A stretch of 14,807 bases of DNA, from assembly GCA_017627975.1 (NCBI GenBank), contig JAGAFT010000212.1, positions 1-14,807 of the forward strand, in the 5' to 3' direction. Position numbers and translations under genes: made by a program. Below are positions 1 through 7,178 of this stretch, in pieces. The notes below the pieces were generated by a model. The model was not told where the DNA came from. It saw nothing but the letters and a program-made list of their open reading frames with translations, and ran no database searches. The stretch's first letter is position 1. Every line of letters starts with the position of its first letter. The stretch comes from Oscillospiraceae bacterium. Its GTDB lineage: Bacteria; Bacillota_A; Clostridia; Oscillospirales; Oscillospiraceae.

Positions 1-1
1 A

Positions 2-442
2 AACGGTACGGCCGAAGCCGCAGCCCCGGAGATGCAGAGCGCCGCGTCCGTAGAGCCTGCGCCGGCGGAAACGAACACCGCGACGCTGCCCGTTCCGGCC
101 GAGCCGGTACCGGCAGCGGGGCAGGAGAGTGCGACAAACGCCGCGTCGCCCAGAAGAATCCCCGTCGCGGTGCTGATTCTTGCGGGGGTTCTGGTTGCGG
201 TGGTGATCATTGCGGCGCTGCTTCTTGTCGCTGCGCGGCGGCGCGCGGCGGAGGAAGCTGACGAGGATGAACTTGACTGGCAGGAGCCGGAACCGGTCAG
301 GACGCCGCCGGCCAAAAAGAGCAGAGCGGAGCAGAAAGAAAGCGGGGACCGCAAAACCGAAGCGCCGAAACGGCGCAGTGCAGGCCCTGTGAAGGCGAAC
401 CGAAAGACAGAATCCACCGGCGGATACAAGCCGAGACATTGA
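2..442 (+). CDS. C-terminal end of a single-pass membrane protein (5' truncated)
   Basis: The frame is open from base 2, so the gene starts before the window and ends at TGA 440-442. What is visible is an Ala/Pro/Glu-rich, low-complexity stretch resembling an extracellular stalk. It is followed by one strong hydrophobic segment (about bases 158-230, IPVAVLILAGVLVAVVII then AALLLVAA), an Arg cluster that would act as a stop-transfer signal, a short acidic patch (EEADEDELDW) and a Lys/Arg-rich tail of about 45 residues. By the positive-inside rule the N-terminal part should be outside and the basic tail in the cytoplasm. No LPXTG sorting signal is seen, so it would be anchored by the helix itself. 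The functional domain would lie upstream of the window. No family is recognised and no function is proposed. The internal ATG at base 32 is only a codon within the stalk, not a likely start. Confidence 0.75.
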   Translation, partial: NGTAEAAAPEMQSAASVEPAPAETNTATLPVPAEPVPAAGQESATNAASPRRIPVAVLILAGVLVAVVIIAALLLVAARRRAAEEADEDELDWQEPEPVRTPPAKKSRAEQKESGDRKTEAPKRRSAGPVKANRKTESTGGYKPRH

Positions 443-450
443 CCCGGAGA

Positions 451-490
451 CAGACGCAGGTACGGACTTAACTCTCCCGGCCTGCGTCTG
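451..490 (+). terminator. Inverted repeat after the membrane-protein gene, possible weak terminator
   Basis: CAGACGCAGG (451-460) pairs perfectly with CCTGCGTCTG (481-490) across a 20-nt loop, starting 9 nt after the stop of the preceding gene. Only CTTTGTG follows, so the T tract is poor. It may end transcription of the upstream gene or be an RNA structure ahead of fumC. No convincing sigma-70 promoter was found between 443 and 538. Confidence 0.4.
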
Positions 491-538
491 CTTTGTGCGT
501 GGAGTTGGGAAACGGGGAAAACAAAAGGAGAGAGCTGC

Positions 539-1915
539 TTGACAACAAGAACGGAACATGATTCCATGGGCGAGGTTCTGGTCCCGGCGGACCGCTACTG
601 GGGCGCGCAGACCCAGCGAAGCTGTATGAACTTCCGCATCGGTGTTGGAATCGAAACGATGCCTGCGGAGATCATCCACGCCTTCGGCGTGCTGAAGCAG
701 GCGGCGGCCCGGGCAAACCGCCGGCTTCTGCCGGAAAAGATGACGGCGGAAAAGCTTTCCGTCATCGAGACGGCCGCCGGCGAAGTCGCCGCGGGCACAC
801 TGGACGGACATTTTCCGCTGGTGGTATGGCAGACCGGTTCGGGGACCCAGTCGAACATGAACGCGAACGAAGTCATCGCGAACCGGGCGAACGAACTGGC
901 GGGAGAGAAACGCTGTCACCCGAACGACGATGTCAACATGAGCCAGTCGTCGAACGACACCTTCCCGACGGCCATGCACATTGCGGCGGTATTGGGCCTG
1001 GAGAACAAGCTGATCCCGGCGGCGGAAGCACTGGTCACAGTGTTGAAGCGCCTGGAGGCCGAGAATGCGGGCGTGGTCAAAAGCGGACGCACGCATCTTA
1101 TGGATGCGGTGCCCATCGGCTTTTCCCAGGAGATCAGCGGCTGGAGAAACTCAGTGGAGCGGGACCTCGGGATGCTGAAAACGGCGTTGGAACCGCTGCG
1201 GGAGCTGGCACTGGGCGGAACCGCGGTGGGAACGGGCCTGAACGCCCCGGAAGGCTTTGACCGCCTTGCGGCCGAAGAGATCAGCCGGATTACCCGGACG
1301 CGCTTCTTGCCGGCGGAAAACAAGTTCCACGCCCTGATATCCCGTGACGAGCTTGTCTTTGCCCACGGGGCGGTCAAGGCCCTGGCGGCAGACATGATGA
1401 AGATTGCAAACGATGTCCGCTGGCTGGCCAGCGGACCGCGCTGCGGCCTCGGCGAGATCCGCATTCCGGAAAATGAGCCGGGAAGCTCCATCATGCCCGG
1501 AAAGGTGAATCCCACCCAGTGTGAGCAGGTCACCATGGTGGCCGTGCAGATAATGGGCAACGACACGGCGGTCGGCATCGCCGCCTCGCAGGGAAATTTT
1601 GAGCTCAACGTTTTTCTGCCGGTGCTGGCCTATAACTTCCTGCAGTCGGTGCGCCTGCTGTCGGAGTCCATCGTGTCCTTTACGGATCATTGTGCCGCCG
1701 GCATCCGGGCGGATCGGGAACGGATGAAGCAGAATCTCCATCACTCCCTCATGCTGGTGACGGCGCTGAACCCCTATATCGGGTACGAAAACGCGGCGAA
1801 AACCGCAAAGCTGGCTTTTCAGGAGAACATCTCGCTGAAGGAGGCCTGCGTTCGCCTGGGCTTTTTGACGGAAGAGCGTTTTGACGAGGTCTTTCATCCG
1901 GAAACGATGATCTGA
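539..1915 (+). CDS. fumC: Class II fumarate hydratase (fumarase C)
   Basis: This enzyme interconverts fumarate and L-malate in the cytoplasm; class II enzymes are oxygen-stable homotetramers without an iron-sulfur cluster. At 458 aa it matches the usual 460-467 aa. The protein follows E. coli FumC closely along its length: VPADRYWGAQTQRS near the N-terminus, WQTGSGTQSNMNANEV, HPNDDVNMSQSSNDTFPTAM, GRTHL with the catalytic-type His at residue 186, LALGGTAVGTGLN, and the family signature GSSIMPGKVNP at residues 315-325 with the mobile-loop serines. The start is TTG: AAGGAG (525-530) lies 8 nt upstream, and the resulting N-terminus aligns with E. coli FumC before the shared DSMG motif. The next ATG (base 566) would cut conserved sequence and lacks a comparable ribosome site. 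It is followed after 43 nt by a permease gene, probably in the same operon. Related lyases (aspartase, argininosuccinate lyase) fit less well. Confidence 0.96.
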   Translation: MTTRTEHDSMGEVLVPADRYWGAQTQRSCMNFRIGVGIETMPAEIIHAFGVLKQAAARANRRLLPEKMTAEKLSVIETAAGEVAAGTLDGHFPLVVWQTGSGTQSNMNANEVIANRANELAGEKRCHPNDDVNMSQSSNDTFPTAMHIAAVLGLENKLIPAAEALVTVLKRLEAENAGVVKSGRTHLMDAVPIGFSQEISGWRNSVERDLGMLKTALEPLRELALGGTAVGTGLNAPEGFDRLAAEEISRITRTRFLPAENKFHALISRDELVFAHGAVKALAADMMKIANDVRWLASGPRCGLGEIRIPENEPGSSIMPGKVNPTQCEQVTMVAVQIMGNDTAVGIAASQGNFELNVFLPVLAYNFLQSVRLLSESIVSFTDHCAAGIRADRERMKQNLHHSLMLVTALNPYIGYENAAKTAKLAFQENISLKEACVRLGFLTEERFDEVFHPETMI

Positions 1916-1958
1916 TCCCGTGCTGATAATCAATTGAACTACGCGGAGGCTTTTTGAC

Positions 1959-3233
1959 ATGAACACAATGATACTTGCCCTTGCCCTGTTTGCGGGCATG
2001 TATGTGCTGCTGCTGATTTTTGCGGACTACCGATGGATCATTGCGCTCGCGGCAGCGCTGGTCTTCATGCTGGTTGGGATTCTGCCGCCGTTGAGCGCCG
2101 TGGGGGCGATCAACTGGAACGTGCTGATGATGCTGACCGGTACCATGGCGACGGTGGAGCTCTTTATCCAGAGCCAGATGCCCGGCCGGATGGCAGAGCA
2201 GCTGCTGCAGAAGGTGCCGAATATCCAGTGGGCGGCCGTGGTGCTGTCGATCTTTTCGGGCCTGATTTCGGCATTCGTGGATAACGTCGCGACGGTGCTG
2301 ATGGTTGCGCCGGTCGGCCTTGCGGTGGCGAGACAGCTGAAGACCAATCCGATCCCGCTCATCATCGCCATTGCGGTATCCAGCAACCTGCAGGGCGCGG
2401 CGACCCTGGTGGGCGACACCACATCGATTCTCCTGGCGGGCTACATGAACATGAGCTTCAACGACTTCTTCTGGTTCATGGGCAAGCCCGGCATTGCCTT
2501 CGCGGTGGAAGCCGGAGCGCTGCTGACGATCCCGGTGCTGCTGTTTATCTTCCGCAAGGAGAAGGAGAAGGTGACGGCGGAGGTCAGAACCGTTGTGACC
2601 GACTATGTCCCGACGGTGCTGATGGTAGGGACCGTGGTCCTGCTCATTGTTGTGTCTCAGTTTAAAAACAAGCCGGAGCTCACCAACGGCTTCATCTGCT
2701 GCGGCCTGGCGGTGATCGGCATTCTCTACGAACTGATCCGCCAGCGCTCCGGCGGCGTGGCAAAGAGCGTGCTGAAGTCCATCGACTACAAGACGCTCCT
2801 GCTGCTGGCAGGACTCTTCATGGTCATTGAGGGCATCACCCAGGCCGGTGTGATCGACGCCATCGCCACCCTGTTTGTCAAGCTGGGCGGAGGTTCCAAG
2901 CTTGTGACCTATGTGTTGATCGTGGGGGTCTCGGTGCTCCTGAGCGCCTTCATCGACAACATCCCCTATGTGGCGACCATGCTCCCGGTGGTCAGCGGCA
3001 TCGCCGCACAGCTGGGGGTGGAGCCCTACCTCTTTGCCTTCGGCCTTCTGATCGGGGCAACGCTGGGCGGAAACATCACCCCGGTGGGGGCGTCGGCCAA
3101 CATCGCCGGTATCGGCATCCTGCAGAAGGAAGGCTATAAGGTCTCGACCGGTGACTTTACCCGGATCGGCATTCCCTTCACCTTTATTGCGGCGTTTACC
3201 GGGGCGCTGGTGATCTGGCTGGTATGGGCATGA
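1959..3233 (+). CDS. ArsB/NhaD/SLC13-like (ion transporter superfamily) permease
   Basis: A 424-aa integral membrane protein with roughly ten to twelve hydrophobic segments. It shows the inverted-repeat plan of the ion transporter superfamily (ArsB, NhaD, the OCA2 P protein, SLC13). The half-site SAFVDN (D108, N109) is mirrored by SAFIDN (D333, N334), and the hairpin-tip motifs are GAATLVGDTT in the first half and GGNITPVGASAN in the second. A charged loop (RKEKEKV) separates the halves. The start is supported by GGAGG at 1945-1949, 9 nt before the ATG. Substrate cannot be read from the sequence: this superfamily includes Na+/H+ antiporters, arsenite pumps and di/tricarboxylate carriers. Location just after fumC makes a C4-dicarboxylate or linked Na+ role attractive, but that is inference from context only. 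No arsenic-resistance genes are nearby. Confidence 0.85.
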   Translation: MNTMILALALFAGMYVLLLIFADYRWIIALAAALVFMLVGILPPLSAVGAINWNVLMMLTGTMATVELFIQSQMPGRMAEQLLQKVPNIQWAAVVLSIFSGLISAFVDNVATVLMVAPVGLAVARQLKTNPIPLIIAIAVSSNLQGAATLVGDTTSILLAGYMNMSFNDFFWFMGKPGIAFAVEAGALLTIPVLLFIFRKEKEKVTAEVRTVVTDYVPTVLMVGTVVLLIVVSQFKNKPELTNGFICCGLAVIGILYELIRQRSGGVAKSVLKSIDYKTLLLLAGLFMVIEGITQAGVIDAIATLFVKLGGGSKLVTYVLIVGVSVLLSAFIDNIPYVATMLPVVSGIAAQLGVEPYLFAFGLLIGATLGGNITPVGASANIAGIGILQKEGYKVSTGDFTRIGIPFTFIAAFTGALVIWLVWA

Positions 3234-4330
3234 GAAAAAGCAACAACTGCCCTCCCGCCGAAGGCGGGAGAGTACTTTCCTTTTTCCTCGCGCTGGTGTT
3301 GCTGCTGACGGTTTCGGGCCGGATCGCGGGGACCGGCGCTTTCGCCGAAGACGCGGCATCCGAAGCACCCGGCGGACAGGCCGAGGCTGTGGCCGAAGCG
3401 CGCGGCGAATCGAAAAAGACCTCGCTTACAAAAGTGGACGACAGCTTTGCCGATGACAAGTGGGAGCTGATCCTGAATCAGCCGGCCCTCTTTCACCGGA
3501 TGACCTATACCGACCGGGAAACCGGACTCTATATCCATTACAACATCTTTCTGCCGGAGAAATACGACAAGGCGGCCGCCTACCCGCTGGTGCTCTTCCT
3601 GCCGGACGTGACCTCCACGGGGGAGGATCCGGATCTCCCTCTGGTGCAGGGAATCGGCGGACTGGTCTGGACCGCGAAGGCGTGGCAGGAGCAGTTCCCG
3701 GCGATTGTCGTGGTGCCGCTCTACCGCGAAGCGATTCTCGACCATGTCTACGGCTATACGACGACGGGCTATGTCGAGCTCACAAGAAACTTTGTCGACT
3801 TCCTGCGCAGGGACTATGCGGTGGACAGCAGCCGGATCTACGGCACGGGACAGGGAATGGGCTGCGAGGCCCTGATGTCCATTGCGGCGGAGGACCCGGA
3901 CCTTTTCACGGCCTGTATGTTTGTCAGCGGCCAGTGGGATGTCAACCGCCTGGAAAGCCTGAAGGATCAAAAGTTTATCTTCTTCACCGCAGAGGACGAC
4001 AGGGGCGCATATCGCTTTGCCCAGAGACTCATGGACCGCTTTGCCGAAAAGGGAGTCGGCTATGCCTATTCGATCTGGAACGGCGACTGGGAGCCCTATG
4101 ACAGGACCCTCTCAGGGATCAAGCTCACGGTCAGCGATACCGGGCACTACTTCGTCTTCTGGCGTTCGGGCACGATTGTGGCGGACAGCGACGAGGTGAA
4201 ACAGGCGGCGGAACTCACAATGGTGAACCCGGCGGTGCATGTTGCCTCCTTCAACGCCGCCTACCGCTGTGTTGCGGTGATGGAATGGCTGTTCAGCCAG
4301 GCCAAAGTGTTCTATGATGTGGTGAAATAA
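3230..4330 (+). CDS. Secreted alpha/beta-hydrolase-fold protein lacking the nucleophile serine
   Basis: The start ATG at 3230 overlaps the permease stop as ATGA, suggesting translational coupling; an ATG two codons earlier (3224) is also possible and neither has a strong ribosome site. The product (366 aa) begins with a signal peptide: a basic N-terminus, the hydrophobic run VLSFFLALVLLLTV, and a likely cleavage after AFA. The mature part resembles PHB-depolymerase/feruloyl-esterase-like hydrolases: FLPDVTSTGEDP as the first strand and oxyanion region, a QGIGG loop, VVVPLY, the nucleophile-elbow region SRIYGTGQGMGCEA, FVSGQWD, an acidic site near FFTAEDD, and a histidine in DTGHYFVF. The elbow would normally read G-x-S-M-G, but here the central residue is Gly (codon GGA, 3854-3856). 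Classic serine-esterase chemistry is therefore not expected, and the protein may bind instead of cleave its ligand. It ends at TAA just before a terminator. Confidence 0.82.
   Translation: MRKSNNCPPAEGGRVLSFFLALVLLLTVSGRIAGTGAFAEDAASEAPGGQAEAVAEARGESKKTSLTKVDDSFADDKWELILNQPALFHRMTYTDRETGLYIHYNIFLPEKYDKAAAYPLVLFLPDVTSTGEDPDLPLVQGIGGLVWTAKAWQEQFPAIVVVPLYREAILDHVYGYTTTGYVELTRNFVDFLRRDYAVDSSRIYGTGQGMGCEALMSIAAEDPDLFTACMFVSGQWDVNRLESLKDQKFIFFTAEDDRGAYRFAQRLMDRFAEKGVGYAYSIWNGDWEPYDRTLSGIKLTVSDTGHYFVFWRSGTIVADSDEVKQAAELTMVNPAVHVASFNAAYRCVAVMEWLFSQAKVFYDVVK
3252..3270 (+). repeat. Perfect GC-rich palindrome inside the signal-peptide coding region
   Basis: CTCCCGCC (3252-3259), loop GAA, GGCGGGAG (3263-3270), followed by AGTACTTTCCTTTTTCC. 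It has the look of an intrinsic terminator or attenuator, yet lies 20 nt inside the hydrolase coding frame, where it encodes Pro-Pro-Ala-Glu-Gly-Gly-Arg. It could reduce transcription from the permease into the hydrolase, or be a copy of a small dispersed palindromic repeat. No second copy is present in this window. Confidence 0.6.
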
Positions 4331-4358
4331 GCAGAGCATCGTGCTGTATCATAAAAAA

Positions 4359-4398
4359 CGAACCCTCCGACGGGCTTTGAAGCCTGACGGAGGGTTCG
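4359..4398 (-). terminator. Terminator between convergent operons, strong for the kup side
   Basis: CGAACCCTCCG (4359-4369) pairs perfectly with CGGAGGGTTCG (4388-4398), and a shorter GGCT/AGCC stem can form inside. Read on the - strand the stem is followed by TTTTTTAT, a typical intrinsic terminator 35 nt after the TGA that ends the complete kup frame. On the + strand it lies 28 nt after the hydrolase stop but lacks a good T tract there, so it may work less well in that direction. Confidence 0.88.
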
Positions 4399-4433
4399 CC
4401 TTGTATCAGAATATCCTGTTTTTCAAAAGAGAA

Positions 4434-4955
4434 TCAGCTCTTCCCGGTCGGGGAAACAGGGGGAATGGAGCCTGCGCTGCTTTCCACGCGCTGAATGCGC
4501 ATGCTGTCCGTGCCGCCGCCCGTAATCAGGGGCACAGACTCAAGAATCAGGGAAGAGGTGTCCAGTCCGTACCAGCGCTCTTTGGAACCGGCAACCCGGC
4601 GGATGGCGTACTTGGTATTCAGCACGAATTCATCCAGGGAGGAAAGCTCAGTCTTGGTTGTGACGGATTTCTGGATGATGCAGAACTTGAAGGTCCCGAC
4701 GGTGGACTTGCCGTAGATCGAGTAGCGCTTGTCCTGGGCGGGAAGCTCGCCTCTGGCCTGGAGGTCCTGCACGATCTGGCGCAGGTAGACGTTGACGCGC
4801 TGGGAGCATTTGAAGCCCAGATTCAGACGGATCCGGAAGATGCAGTCCGTTCCGTAGGTCTCCAGCTCGTAGCTCATGGTCTTGGGCTCATTGATCACAT
4901 GGACGTTCACGAACCAGTAGGCCTGAGCCCGCTTGGTGTCCTTGTCGAGAATGGA
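4434..4955 (-). pseudogene. kup: KUP C-terminal cytoplasmic domain, in frame beyond the amber codon of kup
   Basis: Directly after the TAG that ends the upstream kup frame, the same reading frame continues for 173 codons to TGA at 4434-4436. The sequence is typical of a KUP C-terminal domain: SILDKDTKRAQAYWFVNVHV, then EPKTMSYELETY, RIRLNLGFKCSQRVNVYLRQ and a GLDTSSLILESVPL end. Joined to the upstream part the protein would be 676 positions long, a normal length for this family. No ribosome site precedes the first internal candidate start (GTG at 4910), so independent translation is unlikely. It is therefore expressed only if the TAG is read through or is an artefact; otherwise it is a dead remnant. 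No frameshift or other stop is present and codon use matches the upstream part, which argues against long-standing decay. Confidence 0.8.
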
Positions 4956-6464
4956 CTAGAGAATGTCGCGGTCCATCAGCTCAAGATCCCGCTCGCCGTC
5001 GAGGTAGACCAGGTTGTGCGCAAGAAGCGGGATGTCGGGGTCGCTGTGCAGGGCGACAAGACTGTCGACGTGGTCGCGCATCTTGAGCCGTGTGGAGTAC
5101 TTCCGCTCAAGCTGGGTCCCGCGGTACCAGATGATCTCCAGAATGAGAAGGGCCAGGGTCAGAATCACGGTCACATAGCCGCCGTGCATGAACTTGCTGA
5201 GGCTGGAGATGAAGAAAACGGTTTCGATTCCCCCGAACACCAGCAGCATCAGATAGGCCAGAAGCCCTTTCTTCCGGAGGGCCCGCAGATAGACGCAGAG
5301 CAGAAGCGTGGTCATCAGCATGGTGACCGTAATGGCCAGACCGTAGGCCGATTCCATCCGGGCACCGGACCGGAAGTACAGCACCACCAGGCTGCAGCCG
5401 ATCCAGAGCAGGCTGTTGACGGTGCCGATATAGAGCTGCCCCTTGGTGTCGGAGGGATAGCGGATCTCAAGATGGGGCAGGAGGTCCAGCAGGATGGCCT
5501 CGGACACCAGCGTGTAGGAGCCGGTGATGAGCGCCTGGGAGGCGATGACCGCCGCGGCCGCGCCGAGGATAACCGCAAAGGGCCGCAGCAGCTCGGGAAG
5601 CATGAGAAAGAAGGGGTTCAGGTCAACAACCTGGGCAAGGGCGGCGTCTCCCCGGCTCTGGATGATCCAGGCACCCTGACCGAGGTAGTTCACAATCAGG
5701 CAGAGCTTCACGAAGGGCCAGCTGAAGTAGATGTTTTCCCTCCCTACATGGCCCATGTCGGAATAGAGCGCCTCCGCGCCGGTGGTGGCAAGAAAGACGC
5801 TTCCGAGGATCATGAAGCCAAGCTTGTTCGCAGGGCTGAGAAGAACACGGATGGCGTAGATCGGATTGAAGGCCTTGAGCACGACGGGAAAGGAGAGAAT
5901 ATGTGCCGCGCCGGTGACACCCAGAAAGGTGAACCAAAGCAGCATGACGGGCCCGAAGGTCTTTCCGATCCGGCTGGTGCCGGCGTGCTGGACCGAGAAG
6001 AGCGCCGTGATGATGAAGAGCGTGATGAGGACGACCTTCCACTGGCCTGCGCCGAGAAAGCGGTCCATGCTCTCAATGCTGCGAAGGCCTTCCACGGCGG
6101 TGGTGACCGTGACCGCCGGGGTCAGGACCCCGTCGGCCAGCAGGGCCGCACCGCCCAGCATCGCAGGGACGATCAGCCACTTGCCGCAGTCGCGGACCAG
6201 CGAGTAGAGCGAGAAGATTCCGCCCTCCCCGTGGTTGTCTGCCTTCATGGCGATGAGGACATACTTGACCGTCGTAAGCAGGGTAATGGTCCAGATCACG
6301 AGGGAGAGCGAGCCGATGATGAAATCCCCGTCAATCTGGGTGATGCCGCCGTTGCCCTCGAGAATCGACTTCATGACGTACATGGGCGAGGTGCCGATGT
6401 CGCCGTAGACGATGCCGATGGTCACGAGGAACATGCCGAATCGAAAACGCGAATGTTTTTTCAT
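4956..6464 (-). CDS. kup: KUP-family potassium uptake protein, membrane domain, ending at an in-frame TAG
   Basis: KUP/HAK/KT transporters bring K+ into the cell, usually with H+ symport. The N-terminal signature GDIGTSP lies at residues 21-27, and about twelve hydrophobic segments follow up to roughly residue 450. Conserved stretches include NHGEGGIFSLYSLVR, LLADGVLTPAVTV and GDAALAQVVDLNPFF. The ATG at 6464 lies 6 nt after the stop of the response regulator. GGAG within the end of that gene, 9 nt from the ATG, serves as ribosome site, so translation should be coupled. At residue 503 the frame meets TAG (complement of 4956-4958) in the context DRDIL-stop-SILDK, where family members known to me have Tyr (DILYSILDK), one base change away. 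The TAG falls after the membrane domain, so a truncated product could still insert in the membrane. Complete kup would be 4434-6464. Confidence 0.9.
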   Translation of the reverse strand: MKKHSRFRFGMFLVTIGIVYGDIGTSPMYVMKSILEGNGGITQIDGDFIIGSLSLVIWTITLLTTVKYVLIAMKADNHGEGGIFSLYSLVRDCGKWLIVPAMLGGAALLADGVLTPAVTVTTAVEGLRSIESMDRFLGAGQWKVVLITLFIITALFSVQHAGTSRIGKTFGPVMLLWFTFLGVTGAAHILSFPVVLKAFNPIYAIRVLLSPANKLGFMILGSVFLATTGAEALYSDMGHVGRENIYFSWPFVKLCLIVNYLGQGAWIIQSRGDAALAQVVDLNPFFLMLPELLRPFAVILGAAAAVIASQALITGSYTLVSEAILLDLLPHLEIRYPSDTKGQLYIGTVNSLLWIGCSLVVLYFRSGARMESAYGLAITVTMLMTTLLLCVYLRALRKKGLLAYLMLLVFGGIETVFFISSLSKFMHGGYVTVILTLALLILEIIWYRGTQLERKYSTRLKMRDHVDSLVALHSDPDIPLLAHNLVYLDGERDLELMDRDIL

Positions 6465-6470
6465 GACAGT

Positions 6471-7178
6471 TTACTCCATGTTTTCCTCCACACGGACCAT
6501 CCGGTAGCCGACCCCCACATGGGTCTGGATGTAGGCGGGGCTGTCCGGCGTGCGCGTCAGCTTCTTGCGCAGCGTGGCCATGAAGACCCGCAGCGAAGCC
6601 GTGCTGCTCTCCAGACTGTCTCCCCAGATGTTCTGTGTGATGTATTTATGCGTCAGCACCTTCCCGACATTCCGGGAAAGCAGGCATAACAGTTTATACT
6701 CGATGGGAGTGAGGCGGATCTCCTCCCCGTCGAGACTGACACAGCCGGCGGCGTAATCGATGCTCAGGGCGCCGTTTCGAAAGACGGACGGTGCCGAATC
6801 CGGCATGGCGGCGCCAAGCCGCCGCAGGGTGACCCGAAGCCGCGCCAGCAGCTCCGCAACCGAAAATGGCTTTGTCAGATAGTCGTCCGCACCGGCATCC
6901 AGGGCGTCAATCTTGTCGGGATCCTCGCTCCGGGCGCTGATGACGATGATGGGGACGTTTGACCAGGAGCGCACCCGCCGGATGACTTCGACCCCGTCCA
7001 GATCCGGTAGCCCGAGATCCAGCAGAATGATATCCGGATTGTGCGTGGCGGCGGTGATGACGGCGGCCTGGCCGGTCTGTGCGGTGAGAAAGCGATACCC
7101 TTCGGCTTTGAGCGTGACCGTGATCAGGTTCTGAACCGGAAGGTCGTCTTCCACGACCAGAATCAGTGTTTTATCCAT
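6471..7178 (-). CDS. kdpE: KdpE-like OmpR-family response regulator
   Basis: A 235-aa two-domain regulator. The receiver domain (about residues 1-120) shows the acidic pair E10-D11-D12, the phosphoacceptor D54 in LLDLGLPDLDG, the switch region IIVISARS and the conserved lysine in YLTKPFSVAELLAR. The C-terminal winged-helix DNA-binding domain (about 135-230) has the OmpR/PhoB pattern LTPIEYKLLCLLSRNVGKVLTH and a GVGYRM end. The start overlaps the end of the kinase gene (ATGGATAA, eight bases shared), so the pair is translationally coupled. Stop is TAA, and kup begins 6 nt later. The match to KdpE rests on the neighbouring DUF4118-type kinase and K+ transporter as well as the sequence. The likely target is its own operon promoter, where 11-bp-spaced repeats are seen at 8369-8385. 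Confidence 0.88.
   Translation of the reverse strand: MDKTLILVVEDDLPVQNLITVTLKAEGYRFLTAQTGQAAVITAATHNPDIILLDLGLPDLDGVEVIRRVRSWSNVPIIVISARSEDPDKIDALDAGADDYLTKPFSVAELLARLRVTLRRLGAAMPDSAPSVFRNGALSIDYAAGCVSLDGEEIRLTPIEYKLLCLLSRNVGKVLTHKYITQNIWGDSLESSTASLRVFMATLRKKLTRTPDSPAYIQTHVGVGYRMVRVEENME

Noticed and set aside
1749..3368. Long open frame of 539 codons on the - strand opposite fumC, the permease and the hydrolase start
   Set aside because: It is rich in His, Arg, Gln and Asp as expected for the antisense of GC-rich coding sequence, has no recognisable domain, and covers three well supported genes.
4434..4910. Separate small gene starting at GTG 4910
   Set aside because: No ribosome site, and the 15 codons before it in the same frame already match KUP sequence. 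It is the C-terminal part of kup, not an independent gene.
4341..6689. Open frame of 782 codons on the + strand across kup and the start of the response regulator gene region
   Set aside because: Low-complexity composition typical of an antisense shadow. The - strand frames encode clear KUP and regulator sequence, and its start lies inside a terminator.
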